Shown: positions 26,526 to 34,828 of the stretch, one piece after another
How the letters are laid out: every line of letters starts with the position of its first letter
Numbering within the stretch: position 1 is the first letter of the stretch
Source of the DNA: Luteipulveratus mongoliensis
Lineage (GTDB): Bacteria; Actinomycetota; Actinomycetes; Actinomycetales; Dermatophilaceae
Reading direction: 5' to 3'
Assembly (NCBI RefSeq): GCF_001190945.1
Contig: NZ_CP011112.1
Location: forward strand, 5,146,001-5,210,000
DNA: 64,000 nt
The notes under the pieces: generated by a model
The model's database searches: none
What the model was told of the DNA's origin: nothing
What the model saw: only the letters and a program-made list of their open reading frames with translations
Made by a program: the position numbers and the translations under genes

Positions 26526-28445
26526 ATGGACCGTCCCACCCCCTCCAATTCGGCACCGGAAAGCCTCTCGTCAGCGAGCGGCCTCTTGGCGTTGTTGTAT
26601 TTGCGGGTGAGCACCTCGCGCCAGGCGCACCGTGGGGGTGAGGCAGAAGGGTATTCGCTGCCCGCACAGCGGGAGGCCTGTACGCGCAAAGCGTCGGAAC
26701 TGGGAGCGTCAGTTGCTGGGGAATACATAGACGCCGGCGCATCGGCCCGTTCAGCAGATCGAGACGGGCTACAAGACCTGCTCGCTCGACTGGCGGATAA
26801 GAGTCAGCCGCCCGTCGCGTTCGTCATCGTGCACAAACTCGACCGGTTGGCACGTGACCGTGCCGACGACGTCGCGTTGCTGCTGGCCATCCGGCAGGCT
26901 GGTGCGCAACTGGTGTCGGTCTCTGAGCAGATCGACGAAACCCCAGCCGGTATGTTGCTGCACGGCATCATGGCCACGATGGCAGAATTTTATTCGCGTA
27001 ACCTCAGTTCTGAGGCCAAGAAGGGCATCGCTGAGAAAGCCAAGCGCGGTGGCACGATCGGCTATGCACCAACCGGGTATATCAACTCCACCACACGGAT
27101 CACCGGCGACGACGGCGTCTCGCGTGAAGTCAAGACGGTCATCCCGGATCCAGTACGTGCACCTCATATCTCGTGGGCGTTCGAGCAGTACGCTGGTGGC
27201 GAGCTGTCGCTGTCGCAACTGACCGTTGAACTGGCGGCTCGTGGCCTCACCACCCGAGATAGCCGCGCCATTGGCAAACCGCTGGCCCGAGCCTCGCTGC
27301 ACCGACTGCTGTCGAACCCCTATTACACCGGGAAAGTAGTGCACCGGGGAGTGGTCTATCCCGGCAACCACGAGCCCCTGGTTGACGACGCCACGTTCGC
27401 GCGCGTCCAAGAACTCCTCGCCGGGCGAAAGGTGGCCGGTGATCGTTCCTGGCGGCGGGACCATTACCTGAAAGGCTCGATCGTGTGCGCCAGATGCTTG
27501 TCCCGCCTGGGTTACTCGATTAACCGTGGGCAAGGTGGGCAGTACGCGTACTTTTTCTGCCTCGGCCGCGCCAAGAAGCGCCTGATTCCAGCGGGCACCA
27601 AAGCCACCGGCACACCCGGCACCATCTGCGACTTGCCCTACCTTTCCGCCGAGAAAGTCGAAGACGCAGTCGTCGATCTGTGGTACCGAGAAACACTCAG
27701 CCCCATGGAAGCGCAACATATTAAAGCCGAAGCCGACCAGCAATTGCTCGCCAGCCGCTCCAGCCAAAGTCGTAACCTGAAAGCCGCCGAGAAAGATGTG
27801 GCGCGCCTGACGACCACCAAGCAACGGCTCCTCGACGCCTACCTGGCTGAAGCCGTCACCCTCGAAGACTTCCAAGTTAGGCAAGCCGACCTGGCCGGGC
27901 AGCTAGTGGCTGCCCAAGGACGACTGGGCAGCCTGACCCAGGATCTCGACCGCCTGACGATCCGGCTCGACCTCGTACTCAGCCTGCTCGCCAGCGCTGG
28001 TCAGTTCTACGAACAGTGCCCACCCGAAGCACGCAGACTGCTCAACCACGCCGTCTACGAGCGGATCCGCGTCGGCGCCTACGAGGACCTGATCGAGGGT
28101 GACACGACAGACGTTGTTGAGACGGTCACCCGGCTCGGTGATGACACCTCGAGCGATGAGTACGACAGCTCAGACGGCAATCCCAGGCCAGATGATGATG
28201 CCTCACGCGGTGCGACCCCAACTGGCACGACGGACGCCGCCAGCGCCTCGAACGCACACACCCCGCCATCCCATCCAAACGGCGCCCAGAACGTCACACA
28301 GGCCGTCCTGGCGCCCAACGGCACCGACGACCAACCCACCCGCCAGGACGCAAAGAACCCCCGCCAGACCATGCGGTCTGACGAGGGTTCTAACGTCGAT
28401 CTTCTGGCGGAGGGCGTGGGATTCGAACCCACGAAGCCGGGGTAA
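26526..28445 (+). CDS. Large serine recombinase (site-specific integrase)
   Basis: A 639-aa DNA recombinase of the large serine family that would integrate or excise the surrounding island. The N-terminal catalytic domain has Ser29 in YLRVSTSRQ, the Arg-rich HKLDRLARD motif (about 99-107) and the long helix with EFYSRNLSSEAKKG. Next come the recombinase domain, a zinc ribbon (CARC, then two more Cys) near 320-370, and a coiled coil (about 410-480). Residues after about 535 are disordered and not family-like. The frame continues through the tRNA-Ser(UGA) terminator and ends inside the tRNA. The genuine protein may therefore be shorter or the tail may have been acquired at the integration junction. 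Confidence 0.92.
   Translation: MDRPTPSNSAPESLSSASGLLALLYLRVSTSRQAHRGGEAEGYSLPAQREACTRKASELGASVAGEYIDAGASARSADRDGLQDLLARLADKSQPPVAFVIVHKLDRLARDRADDVALLLAIRQAGAQLVSVSEQIDETPAGMLLHGIMATMAEFYSRNLSSEAKKGIAEKAKRGGTIGYAPTGYINSTTRITGDDGVSREVKTVIPDPVRAPHISWAFEQYAGGELSLSQLTVELAARGLTTRDSRAIGKPLARASLHRLLSNPYYTGKVVHRGVVYPGNHEPLVDDATFARVQELLAGRKVAGDRSWRRDHYLKGSIVCARCLSRLGYSINRGQGGQYAYFFCLGRAKKRLIPAGTKATGTPGTICDLPYLSAEKVEDAVVDLWYRETLSPMEAQHIKAEADQQLLASRSSQSRNLKAAEKDVARLTTTKQRLLDAYLAEAVTLEDFQVRQADLAGQLVAAQGRLGSLTQDLDRLTIRLDLVLSLLASAGQFYEQCPPEARRLLNHAVYERIRVGAYEDLIEGDTTDVVETVTRLGDDTSSDEYDSSDGNPRPDDDASRGATPTGTTDAASASNAHTPPSHPNGAQNVTQAVLAPNGTDDQPTRQDAKNPRQTMRSDEGSNVDLLAEGVGFEPTKPG
28354..28391 (-). terminator. 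Terminator of tRNA-Ser(UGA), inside the recombinase frame
   Basis: A 17-bp stem (AGAACCC..GACC/GGTC..GGGTTCT, with two G-T pairs) and 4-base loop lies 13 bp after the tRNA 3' end, with T residues following on the minus strand. It is embedded in the last codons of the recombinase frame. Confidence 0.8.
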
Positions 28446-28497
28446 CCGACTTAGCGGTTTTCAAGACCGCCGCACTAGGCCACTATGCGAGCCCTCC
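28405..28497 (-). tRNA. tRNA-Ser(UGA)
   Basis: The minus strand folds as a 93-base class II tRNA with CCA encoded. The acceptor stem is GGAGGGC/GCCCTCC, the anticodon arm GCGGT-CTTGAAA-ACCGC gives UGA, there is a long variable arm, and the T arm has GGTTCGAATCC. The recombinase frame overlaps its 3' 41 bases. Confidence 0.95.
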
Positions 28498-28628
28498 CCT
28501 GCCCACGGGTGGGCAAGCCAGACCATCCTAGACGCGGCGGGGAGACACGCCGACCAGCCACTCCTCGCCGTCACCAGCCGCACCGCCTGGCGTTGTTAGG
28601 GTCGAGCGCAGTCGAAAGGAGACCAACG

Positions 28629-28967
28629 ATGGGCAAGCTGTCATTTCTGATCGGCCTCGGCGCCGGTTACGTCCTGGGCGCACGCGCAGGCAAGCAGCGG
28701 TACGAACAGCTCAAGTCACAGGCCAACAAGGTCTGGGAGAACCCTTCGGTCCAGAGCAAGGTCGGCGACGTGGCCGAGCAGGTCAAGGCGAAGGCGCCTG
28801 CGGTCACCTCCGCAGCCACTTCGGCCGCCCAGTCGGCCACCTCCGCCGCGCAGAAGGCGGCACACAAGGTGACCAGCAAGGACGACCCCCAGAGCGACCC
28901 CGCGGTCGGCGCCCACCGGCGGACCGACACCACCGGCGAGGGTCCCGAGAGCGACCCGCTCCCCTGA
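28629..28967 (+). CDS. YtxH-like small membrane-associated protein
   Basis: A 112-aa protein with a glycine-rich N-terminal hydrophobic segment (FLIGLGAGYVLGARAG, residues 6-21) and an Ala/Lys/Ser/Gln helical tail with many ALKS-like repeats, ending in an acidic disordered tail. This is the YtxH-type layout, often stress-related and of unknown biochemical function. AAAGGAGA precedes the ATG. It lies just right of tRNA-Ser(UGA) and is a monocistronic core gene with normal GC. Confidence 0.75.
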   Translation: MGKLSFLIGLGAGYVLGARAGKQRYEQLKSQANKVWENPSVQSKVGDVAEQVKAKAPAVTSAATSAAQSATSAAQKAAHKVTSKDDPQSDPAVGAHRRTDTTGEGPESDPLP

Positions 28968-29129
28968 TCGACCCCCGTCGGCGTACTGTGTCCGCAGCCA
29001 GGCGCGCGAAGATCCGCGACACGACGGGGAATTTCGCCGCGTGCCAACGCGCAATCTGCGACGAACTGCCGTAGTTTCAAACCCGGGCCAGGAGTGGCTC
29101 ACCGTTCAACCACAGGACAGGACCTTTCA

Positions 29130-29405
29130 ATGAACCGCACTGACCTCGCCAGCACCATCGCTCAGCGCACGGGCGTCAGCGTCAAGGACGCCAACACCGT
29201 GATCACGGGCCTCAACGATGTCATCCTCGAGGCCGTTGGCCGCGGCGAGAAGATCCAGCTCCCCGGCCTGCTCACCATTGAGGTCGTCGACCGCGCTGCG
29301 CGCACCGGTCGCAACCCGCAGACCGGCGAGGAGATCCAGATCGCTGCCTCCAAGGCCGCAAAGGTCACCGCCGGCAGCAAGCTGAAGGCTGCCGCCAAGG
29401 GCTGA
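29130..29405 (+). CDS. hup: HU-type histone-like DNA-binding protein
   Basis: A 91-aa nucleoid protein that bends DNA as a dimer. The helical N terminus (MNRTDLASTIAQRTGVSVKD) and the beta arm with RTGRNPQTGEEIQIAASK are standard HU, where the Arg/Pro of the arm insert in the minor groove. The length matches the short HU form, without the Lys-rich tail of mycobacterial HupB. An AGGACC ribosome site supports the ATG at 29130. A strong terminator follows at once. Confidence 0.95.
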   Translation: MNRTDLASTIAQRTGVSVKDANTVITGLNDVILEAVGRGEKIQLPGLLTIEVVDRAARTGRNPQTGEEIQIAASKAAKVTAGSKLKAAAKG

Positions 29406-29419
29406 CCGCCACCCACGCC

Positions 29420-29453
29420 AAAGGCCCGCACCCCGACCAGGGTGCGGGCCTTT
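29420..29453 (+). terminator. hup terminator
   Basis: A 14-bp stem AAAGGCCCGCACCC and complement, loop CGACCA, followed by a short T run, 14 bp after the hup stop. Confidence 0.9.
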
Positions 29454-29494
29454 CGCATGCCGTACGTCCGCCGCGACCTCACGCCGCGCAGCAC

Positions 29495-29564
29495 CTAAGA
29501 GACTGCGTCTCCTGAATCTGACGCACTTACAAGGGGGTCAGATTCGGGAGACGCAGTCTCTTAG
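29495..29564. repeat. 70-bp imperfect palindrome between hup and cysE
   Basis: Arms of 27 bases starting CTAAGAGACTGCGTCTCC pair with a single mismatch around a 16-base loop. It is extra to the hup terminator and lies in the convergent gap, 37 bp from the cysE stop at 29602. It can terminate cysE; its length resembles the 66-bp palindromes near 9.4 and 10.5 kb, although the sequence differs. Confidence 0.9.
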
Positions 29565-29601
29565 CCGGGGGACGGCCCATGGACCGGTCGATCGGTGAGC
29601 G

Positions 29602-30228
29602 TCAGATCAGCAGGGCTGGATCGGCGAAGGGGTCGTAGGTGGGTTCGGGGAAGCGCACCTTGGCCGGGATCCCGGTGGCCACGGCCTGCGGCGGTACGTC
29701 CTTGACGACCACGGCGTTGGCGCCGACCTGCGCACGGTCCCCCACGCGTACGGGCCCGAGGATGCGCGCGCCGGCGCCGATGGTGACACCGTCGCCGACG
29801 GTCGGGTGGCGCTTCACGCGCGCCAGCGAGCGGCCACCGAGCGTGACGCCGTGGTAGAGCAGGACGTCATCGCCCACCTCGGCCGTCTCACCGATCACGA
29901 CACCCATCCCGTGGTCGATGAAGAAGCGCTTGCCGATCTGCGCGCCGGGGTGGATCTCCACCCCGGTCACGGCCCGCGCCGTCTGTGACAGCATCCGCGC
30001 GGGCAGGCGCCAGCGGCCACCCTTGGTCCACATGCGGTGGGCCAACCGGTGTGACCAGATCGCGTGCAGACCCGGTGAGGCGAGCGCCATCTCCAGACGT
30101 GAGTCGACCGCCGGATCGCGCTCGATCGCGGCATCGATATCGGCGCGCACCGACTCGACCGCGCGGCGGACCGACTGGGTCACCTTCTTGCGCGGGACCC
30201 CGCCGGTCAGCAGCACGTCGGCACCCAT
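29602..30228 (-). CDS. cysE: Serine O-acetyltransferase
   Basis: Acetylates L-serine with acetyl-CoA to O-acetylserine, the substrate of CysK. The 208-aa product has an N-terminal helical region and a left-handed beta-helix with hexapeptide repeats ([24 protein letters not shown] with the catalytic histidine, YHGVTLGG). It lies 4 bp after the cysK stop, forming the usual cysK-cysE operon. The ATG at 30228 is preferred; a TTG at 30240 overlapping the cysK stop and a GTG further in are alternatives, since no strong ribosome site is visible. Confidence 0.93.
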   Translation of the reverse strand: MGADVLLTGGVPRKKVTQSVRRAVESVRADIDAAIERDPAVDSRLEMALASPGLHAIWSHRLAHRMWTKGGRWRLPARMLSQTARAVTGVEIHPGAQIGKRFFIDHGMGVVIGETAEVGDDVLLYHGVTLGGRSLARVKRHPTVGDGVTIGAGARILGPVRVGDRAQVGANAVVVKDVPPQAVATGIPAKVRFPEPTYDPFADPALLI

Positions 30229-30232
30229 GCCG

Positions 30233-31162
30233 TTAGTCAACCAGGCCCTCGAACAGGATCGTGGACAGGTAGCGCTCGCCGAACGACGGGATGATCACGA
30301 CGATGGTCTTGCCAGCGTTCTCGGGGCGGCGGGCGACCTGGTCCGCAGCAGCGAGGGCGGCACCCGATGAGATGCCGACGAGCAGACCCTCCTGAGTGGC
30401 GGCCTTGCGGGCCCACTCCACGGAGGTGGCGGCGTTGACGTCGATGACCTCGTCGTAGATCTCGCGGTCGAGGATCTCGGGCACGAAGTTGGCGCCGAGG
30501 CCCTGGATCTTGTGCGGACCAGGGGCGCCGCCGTTGAGGATGGCCGACTCCTCCGGCTCGACCGCAATGATCTGCACACCGGGCTTGCGACCCTTGAGGA
30601 CCTGGCCGACGCCGGTGATCGTGCCACCGGTGCCGATGCCTGACACGAGGATGTCGACCTCGCCGTCGGTGTCCTTCCAGATCTCCTCGGCGGTGGTCTG
30701 CCGGTGGATCTCGGGGTTGGCCTCGTTGGCGAACTGACGCGCCAGGATGGCACCGTCGCGCTCCGCGACGATCTCGTTGGACTTGTCGACCGCGCCCTTC
30801 ATACCCAGGGCACCTTCGGTCAGGACGAGCTCGGCGCCGTACGCCTTGAGCAGGGCGCGGCGCTCCTTGGACATCGTCTCGGGCATGGCCAGGACGACCT
30901 TGTAGCCCTTGGCCGCGCCAACCATCGCGAGCGCGATGCCGGTGTTGCCCGACGTGGCCTCGACGATCGTGCCGCCCGGCTTGAGCTCACCAGCGTCCTC
31001 GGCAGCCTTGATGATCGCGGCGCCGATGCGGTCCTTCACGGAGGCGGCCGGGTTGCTGAACTCCAGCTTGGCCGTAACGATCGCGTCGGACTCGATGATC
31101 CGGTTGATACGGACCAGAGGTGTGTTGCCGATGGCCTGGGTGACGTCGTCGAGGATGGGCAC
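30233..31162 (-). CDS. cysK: Cysteine synthase A (O-acetylserine sulfhydrylase)
   Basis: PLP enzyme that forms L-cysteine from O-acetylserine and sulfide. The 309-aa product has the PLP-binding lysine in NPAASVKDR, the phosphate loop region GTGGTITG and the substrate loop [11 protein letters not shown]. Length and motifs are standard CysK. First gene of the operon with cysE. The divergent region to the EtfD-like gene holds a weak inverted repeat (TGCCT-N8-AGGCA at 31229-31246) that might be a regulator site. Confidence 0.96.
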   Translation of the reverse strand: MPILDDVTQAIGNTPLVRINRIIESDAIVTAKLEFSNPAASVKDRIGAAIIKAAEDAGELKPGGTIVEATSGNTGIALAMVGAAKGYKVVLAMPETMSKERRALLKAYGAELVLTEGALGMKGAVDKSNEIVAERDGAILARQFANEANPEIHRQTTAEEIWKDTDGEVDILVSGIGTGGTITGVGQVLKGRKPGVQIIAVEPEESAILNGGAPGPHKIQGLGANFVPEILDREIYDEVIDVNAATSVEWARKAATQEGLLVGISSGAALAAADQVARRPENAGKTIVVIIPSFGERYLSTILFEGLVD

Positions 31163-31313
31163 TGCTACCGCCTTCGTTGGAGTTCGCTCACGGCCCGCAG
31201 CATCACCGAACAGTGCGCGGGCTAGTTATGCCTATTCCAACAGGCAGTTATTGATAGCGCAACCGCCGCCCACCAGGCGGTCACCGCCTGAGCAGGCCAG
31301 GTCAGCCTTACCG

Positions 31314-31329
31314 GTTACCAGTGAGTAAC
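31314..31329. promoter_or_regulatory. TetR/FadR-style palindrome at the EtfD-like promoter
   Basis: GTTACCAGTGAGTAAC has 5-bp inverted arms GTTAC/GTAAC. It overlaps the probable -35 region (GTTACC), with TAGACT at 31337-31342 as -10 and the ATG at 31350 seven bases later. Sites of this form bind TetR-family regulators of fatty-acid and acyl-CoA metabolism in actinobacteria. The TSS at the ATG is an inference. Confidence 0.6.
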
Positions 31330-31349
31330 AAATGATTAGACTGCTCGCC

Positions 31350-33623
31350 ATGTCAGCACTTCAGATCATCGCTGCGGTGATCACGATGCCGGTCACTCTG
31401 GTCGCCATTGCGCTGTTCGCTCGCGCGATCCGCACGATGATGGCGACGTACCGACTCGGCCAGCCGGAGAGCCGTACGAACAACCCGGGCGCCCGCACGT
31501 GGACCTTGATCCGCGAGTTCTTGGGCCACACCCGGATGTCACGACTGCCCGTCGTCGCGGTGGCCCACTGGTTCACGATGCTGTCGTTCGGGCTGCTCGT
31601 GCTGACCCTGGTCAACGCCATTGGGCAGGTCTTCAAGCCCTCGTTCATGCTGCCGCTGATCAGCCACTTCCCGCCGTACGAGTGGATCGTCGACGTCTTC
31701 GCGGTCCTGGGCTTCTTCGGCATCATCACGCTGATGCTGGTCCGCCGTAAGAACCACCCGGGCCGCAATCCCAGCCCGCAGGGCCGGTACTCGCGCTTCT
31801 TCGGCTCGACGTTCTGGCAGGCGTACTACGTCGAGCTGACGATCCTCACCGTCACGATCTGCATCTTCTCGCTGCGCGCGCTTGAGTACGGCCTCTACAA
31901 GGTGACCGGCGAGCACGACGCGAACGCGCTGCACTTCCCGCTCTCGTTCCCGCTCGGCGAGCTGTTCGCCAAGATGTCCGAGCACTCGATCGAGCAGATG
32001 ATCGTGGTCGTCGCCGCGATCAAGATCCTGATCTCCTTCGCGTGGATGATCACCATCTCGCTCAACGTCACGATGGGCGTCGCCTGGCACCGCTTCCTGG
32101 CGTTCTTCAACATCTGGTTCAAGCGCAACGCCGACGGTCGTACGGCCCTCGGTCCGCTCAAGCCGATGCAGCTCGCCGGCAAGCCGATCGACTTCGAGAA
32201 CCTCGACGAGCTCATGGGCGACGAGGAGTCCGACGACGTCAAGCTCGGCGTCGGCAAGGTCGAGGACTTCACCTGGAAGGGTCTGCTCGACTTCTCCACC
32301 TGCACCGAGTGCGGGCGCTGCCAGTCGCAGTGCCCTGCCTGGAACACCGAGAAGCCGCTGTCGCCCAAGCTGCTGATGATGACCTTGCGCGAGAACGCCA
32401 ACGCCAAGGCGCCCTACCTCAAGGCCGTCGCAGCGGGCAGTGCGCCGAGCGAGGAGCCGGCAGCGGTGACGACAGCGCTGATCGGCGACACGTCGTACGA
32501 CCTGAGCGCGCCGCTGACTGCGTACAACCCGCATGGGCCTGATGCGGTCATCGACCAGGACGTGCTGTGGTCCTGTACGACCTGTGGCGCGTGCGTGGAG
32601 CAGTGCCCCGTGGACATCGAGCACGTCGACCACATCGTCGACATGCGTCGCTACCAGGTGCTGATCGAGTCGGCCTTCCCGTCTGAGCTGGGTGGCCTGT
32701 TCAAAAACCTTGAGAACAAACAGAATCCGTGGGGTATGTCGGCACGCGCCCGGCTCGACTGGGCCAAGGACCTGCCGTTCGAGGTCAAGGTCATCGGGTC
32801 CGATATCGAGTCGGCCGAGGACGTCGAGTGGTTGTTCTGGGTGGGGTGCGCGGGAGCGTACGAGGACCGCGCCAAGAAGACCACGCGTGCCGTGGCCGAG
32901 CTGCTCAACACGGCCGGCGTCGACTTCGCCGTGCTGGGCGACGGCGAGACCTGCACCGGCGACCCGGCCCGTCGCGCCGGCAACGAGATGCTGTTCCAGA
33001 CGCTGGCTGCGGGCAACGTCGAGACGCTCAACGACGCCAAGGTCAAGAAGATCGTCGTCACCTGTGCGCACTGCTTCAACACCATCAAGAACGAGTACCC
33101 GCAGGTTGGCGGCGAGTACGAGGTCGTGCACCACACGCAGCTGCTCAACCGCCTCGTGCGCGAGAAGAAGCTCGTGCCGGTGGCCCGTCCCGACGAAGCC
33201 GACACCTCGGGCGCGGCCTCGACCGCGGAGTCCGTGACCTACCACGACCCGTGCTACCTCGGGCGCCACAACGGTGTGTACGCCCCGCCGCGCGAGCTCA
33301 TCGGCGCGCTGCCCGGTGTGGAGCTCAAGGAGATGGAGCGTTCCGGCGAGAAGTCGTTCTGCTGCGGCGCCGGCGGTGCCCGCATGTGGATGGAGGAGAA
33401 GCTCGGCTCGCGCATCAACCTCAACCGCACCGACGAGGCCGTCGCGACCGGCGCTGACCGCATCGCGATCGGCTGCCCGTTCTGCCGCGTGATGATGACC
33501 GACGGGCTGACTGCCAAACAGGCCGATGGTGAGGCCCGCGAGGAGGTCGAGGTCGTCGACGTCGCCAACATGCTGCTCGCAGCCGTACGACGTGGCAAGG
33601 ATCCGGTGGGCGCCGACGCCTAG
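31350..33623 (+). CDS. etfD: EtfD-like membrane Fe-S oxidoreductase (electron-transfer flavoprotein oxidase)
   Basis: A 757-aa membrane protein that would pass electrons from acyl-CoA dehydrogenases via electron-transfer flavoprotein to menaquinone during beta-oxidation. It has N-terminal membrane helices (about residues 5-30, 60-85, 100-125, 150-170, 215-245), then two [4Fe-4S] motifs, CTECGRCQSQCP near 318 and CTTCGACVEQCP near 409. It ends in two CCG domains (GCAGAYEDRAKK; CAHCFNTIKNEYP; CCGAGGARMW). This is the layout of mycobacterial EtfD (Rv0338c). The ATG at 31350 is used because it fits a leaderless promoter; an ATG at 31332 is an alternative. The gene is probably single and ends at a strong bidirectional terminator. 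Confidence 0.85.
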   Translation: MSALQIIAAVITMPVTLVAIALFARAIRTMMATYRLGQPESRTNNPGARTWTLIREFLGHTRMSRLPVVAVAHWFTMLSFGLLVLTLVNAIGQVFKPSFMLPLISHFPPYEWIVDVFAVLGFFGIITLMLVRRKNHPGRNPSPQGRYSRFFGSTFWQAYYVELTILTVTICIFSLRALEYGLYKVTGEHDANALHFPLSFPLGELFAKMSEHSIEQMIVVVAAIKILISFAWMITISLNVTMGVAWHRFLAFFNIWFKRNADGRTALGPLKPMQLAGKPIDFENLDELMGDEESDDVKLGVGKVEDFTWKGLLDFSTCTECGRCQSQCPAWNTEKPLSPKLLMMTLRENANAKAPYLKAVAAGSAPSEEPAAVTTALIGDTSYDLSAPLTAYNPHGPDAVIDQDVLWSCTTCGACVEQCPVDIEHVDHIVDMRRYQVLIESAFPSELGGLFKNLENKQNPWGMSARARLDWAKDLPFEVKVIGSDIESAEDVEWLFWVGCAGAYEDRAKKTTRAVAELLNTAGVDFAVLGDGETCTGDPARRAGNEMLFQTLAAGNVETLNDAKVKKIVVTCAHCFNTIKNEYPQVGGEYEVVHHTQLLNRLVREKKLVPVARPDEADTSGAASTAESVTYHDPCYLGRHNGVYAPPRELIGALPGVELKEMERSGEKSFCCGAGGARMWMEEKLGSRINLNRTDEAVATGADRIAIGCPFCRVMMTDGLTAKQADGEAREEVEVVDVANMLLAAVRRGKDPVGADA

Positions 33624-33636
33624 CTCCGCTTGCTCG

Positions 33637-33688
33637 CCTTGGGTCCTGGCAGGCGCGCGCTCCAGCGCGCGTCTCCCAGGACCCAAGG
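33637..33688. terminator. Bidirectional terminator between the EtfD-like and MerR-VOC genes
   Basis: A 13-bp outer stem CCTTGGGTCCTGG and complement encloses a second GCGCGCG hairpin, between convergent genes. Confidence 0.85.
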
Positions 33689-33694
33689 TCAGCA

Positions 33695-34432
33695 TCAGGC
33701 TTGGTACAGCCAGATCCAGTTGCCACTCGGATCCGTCACGGCCGACGATCGCGGCATACCTTCCGGATCGCGAGGTGGAACAGCCTCGCGCCCGCCCGCG
33801 GATAGGGCCCGGCTGTGAGAGTCGTCGAGATCATCAACCATCAGGCCGAACGTCGAAGGCCCCCGCGGCGCGTCGGTGTCTTCGCCATCCTTGACCAGTA
33901 GATGGAGAAGGAAGAAGCCCTCCTGGCCATACTCGCCGAACAGAAACGACGAGAACTCCGTGTCGGAGGTCCTGCGAGTCACGTCGTAGCTCAGGTCAAA
34001 GGCCTTCTGGTAGAAGGCGATTGACGAGTCCAAGTCATCGACGGTGATCTTGAGCTGAACTGGTCTGACGCCGGTCGTGGTCGTCGACATGATGAGTCCT
34101 CTCCTCAGGATTTGGTTAACGTCTCTGACCTGCGCGTCGAGCCGCCGCCTGGTGCGCTCGAGCTGGTCTCGGTGCCGCGCGAAGATCTCTTGCGACGCCG
34201 GGTCTGCCGGCCCCTGGATCACGTTCCGGATCCGATCTATCGGCAGGTCGATCCATCTGAGTGACTGGATCAACCGGGCAAGACGAACTTGATCGCGGCT
34301 GTAACGGCGATACCCGGACTCCGGGTCAACTTGAGCAGGCGTCAGCAGGCCGACGTCGTCGTAGTGCCGCAACGTGTGGACCGACAAGCCACTGATGCGC
34401 GCGAAGCGCCCGATCGTCATCAGCTCGTCCAT
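33695..34432 (-). CDS. MerR-family regulator fused to a VOC (glyoxalase-like) domain
   Basis: A 245-aa transcription regulator. Residues about 5-75 are a MerR winged helix (MTIGRFARISGLSVHTLRHYDDVGLLTP), followed by a coiled coil (about 85-110) for dimerisation. Residues about 120-245 form a VOC fold (VQLKITVDDLDSSIAFYQKAF ... LMVDDLDDSHSRALSAGG ... DPSGNWIWLYQA) that would bind a ligand rather than catalyse: the metal-binding pattern of glyoxalases is not evident. The start at 34432 fits a MerR-type promoter with a 19-base spacer. An internal Met after residue 114 (MSTTTTG) could start a separate VOC protein. It may regulate its own promoter or the divergent-side genes. Confidence 0.85.
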   Translation of the reverse strand: MDELMTIGRFARISGLSVHTLRHYDDVGLLTPAQVDPESGYRRYSRDQVRLARLIQSLRWIDLPIDRIRNVIQGPADPASQEIFARHRDQLERTRRRLDAQVRDVNQILRRGLIMSTTTTGVRPVQLKITVDDLDSSIAFYQKAFDLSYDVTRRTSDTEFSSFLFGEYGQEGFFLLHLLVKDGEDTDAPRGPSTFGLMVDDLDDSHSRALSAGGREAVPPRDPEGMPRSSAVTDPSGNWIWLYQA

Positions 34433-34444
34433 AGGACCAGCGTG

Positions 34445-34467
34445 GACTCTCGGGCCGCCCGAGAGTC
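34445..34467. promoter_or_regulatory. MerR-type promoter dyad
   Basis: GACTCTCGGG-CCG-CCCGAGAGTC is a perfect 10-bp dyad. On the minus strand TTGACT is followed by a 19-base spacer and CACGCT, with the MerR ATG 6 bases later. A dyad filling an over-long spacer is the hallmark of MerR-controlled promoters. It overlaps the stop of the phosphoesterase gene. Confidence 0.75.
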
Positions 34468-34828
34468 AAGTGGCTGGTTGATCCTTCGTCAGGTGGAGCA
34501 GCCAGTCCTTGTCCGTCTTGATCAGGGCGTAGCGTCGGTTGTCGCGAATCCCGTGGAGGGTGAACACGATTCGCCGCTCGTTGCGGTCGTGCTCTTCCCA
34601 CCAGCCGGTGTCGGCGATGGACTTGTGCTCGTCGGTGTAATCCAGATGATCGAGGTCATGGTCCGGCACGGCAACAGCGAGGCGGTTGTGCTTCGGCGAC
34701 GTCGGCAGCCCCCGAGGCACTGCCCAGGAGCGCAACACGCCGCCCTCCTCCAGGCGTAGGTCGAAGTGCGGCTGCGGCTTCCGGTGGTCATGCAGCACGA
34801 ACGCCGGCCGGGCTGGCGCGTCGTTCAT
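34466..34828 (-). CDS. Stand-alone LigD-type 3'-phosphoesterase domain protein
   Basis: A 120-aa protein matching the DNA polymerase ligase N-terminal (LigD PE) domain, which trims 3' phosphates and ribonucleotides at breaks. Visible family text: FVLHDHRKPQPHFDLRLEE (metal-binding His and Asp), SWAVPRGLP, and WWEEHD near the end. The length equals the bare domain, so it is not a broken ligase. It overlaps the CGNR-regulator stop by four bases (ATGA), so the two are cotranscribed. Stand-alone PE proteins occur in actinobacteria, but this regulator pairing is unusual. Confidence 0.85.
   Translation of the reverse strand: MNDAPARPAFVLHDHRKPQPHFDLRLEEGGVLRSWAVPRGLPTSPKHNRLAVAVPDHDLDHLDYTDEHKSIADTGWWEEHDRNERRIVFTLHGIRDNRRYALIKTDKDWLLHLTKDQPAT

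Noticed and set aside
17431-28497. tRNA-Ser(GCU) as the other att site of the island at tRNA-Ser(UGA)
   Set aside because: The 3' sequences of the two tRNAs differ inside the T arm and both genes are complete, so they are ordinary tRNA genes rather than duplicated att copies.
31539-33695. 718-aa minus-strand open frame opposite the EtfD-like gene
   Set aside because: A shadow of the plus-strand gene in high-GC sequence; it is rich in Arg, His and Leu without domain text.
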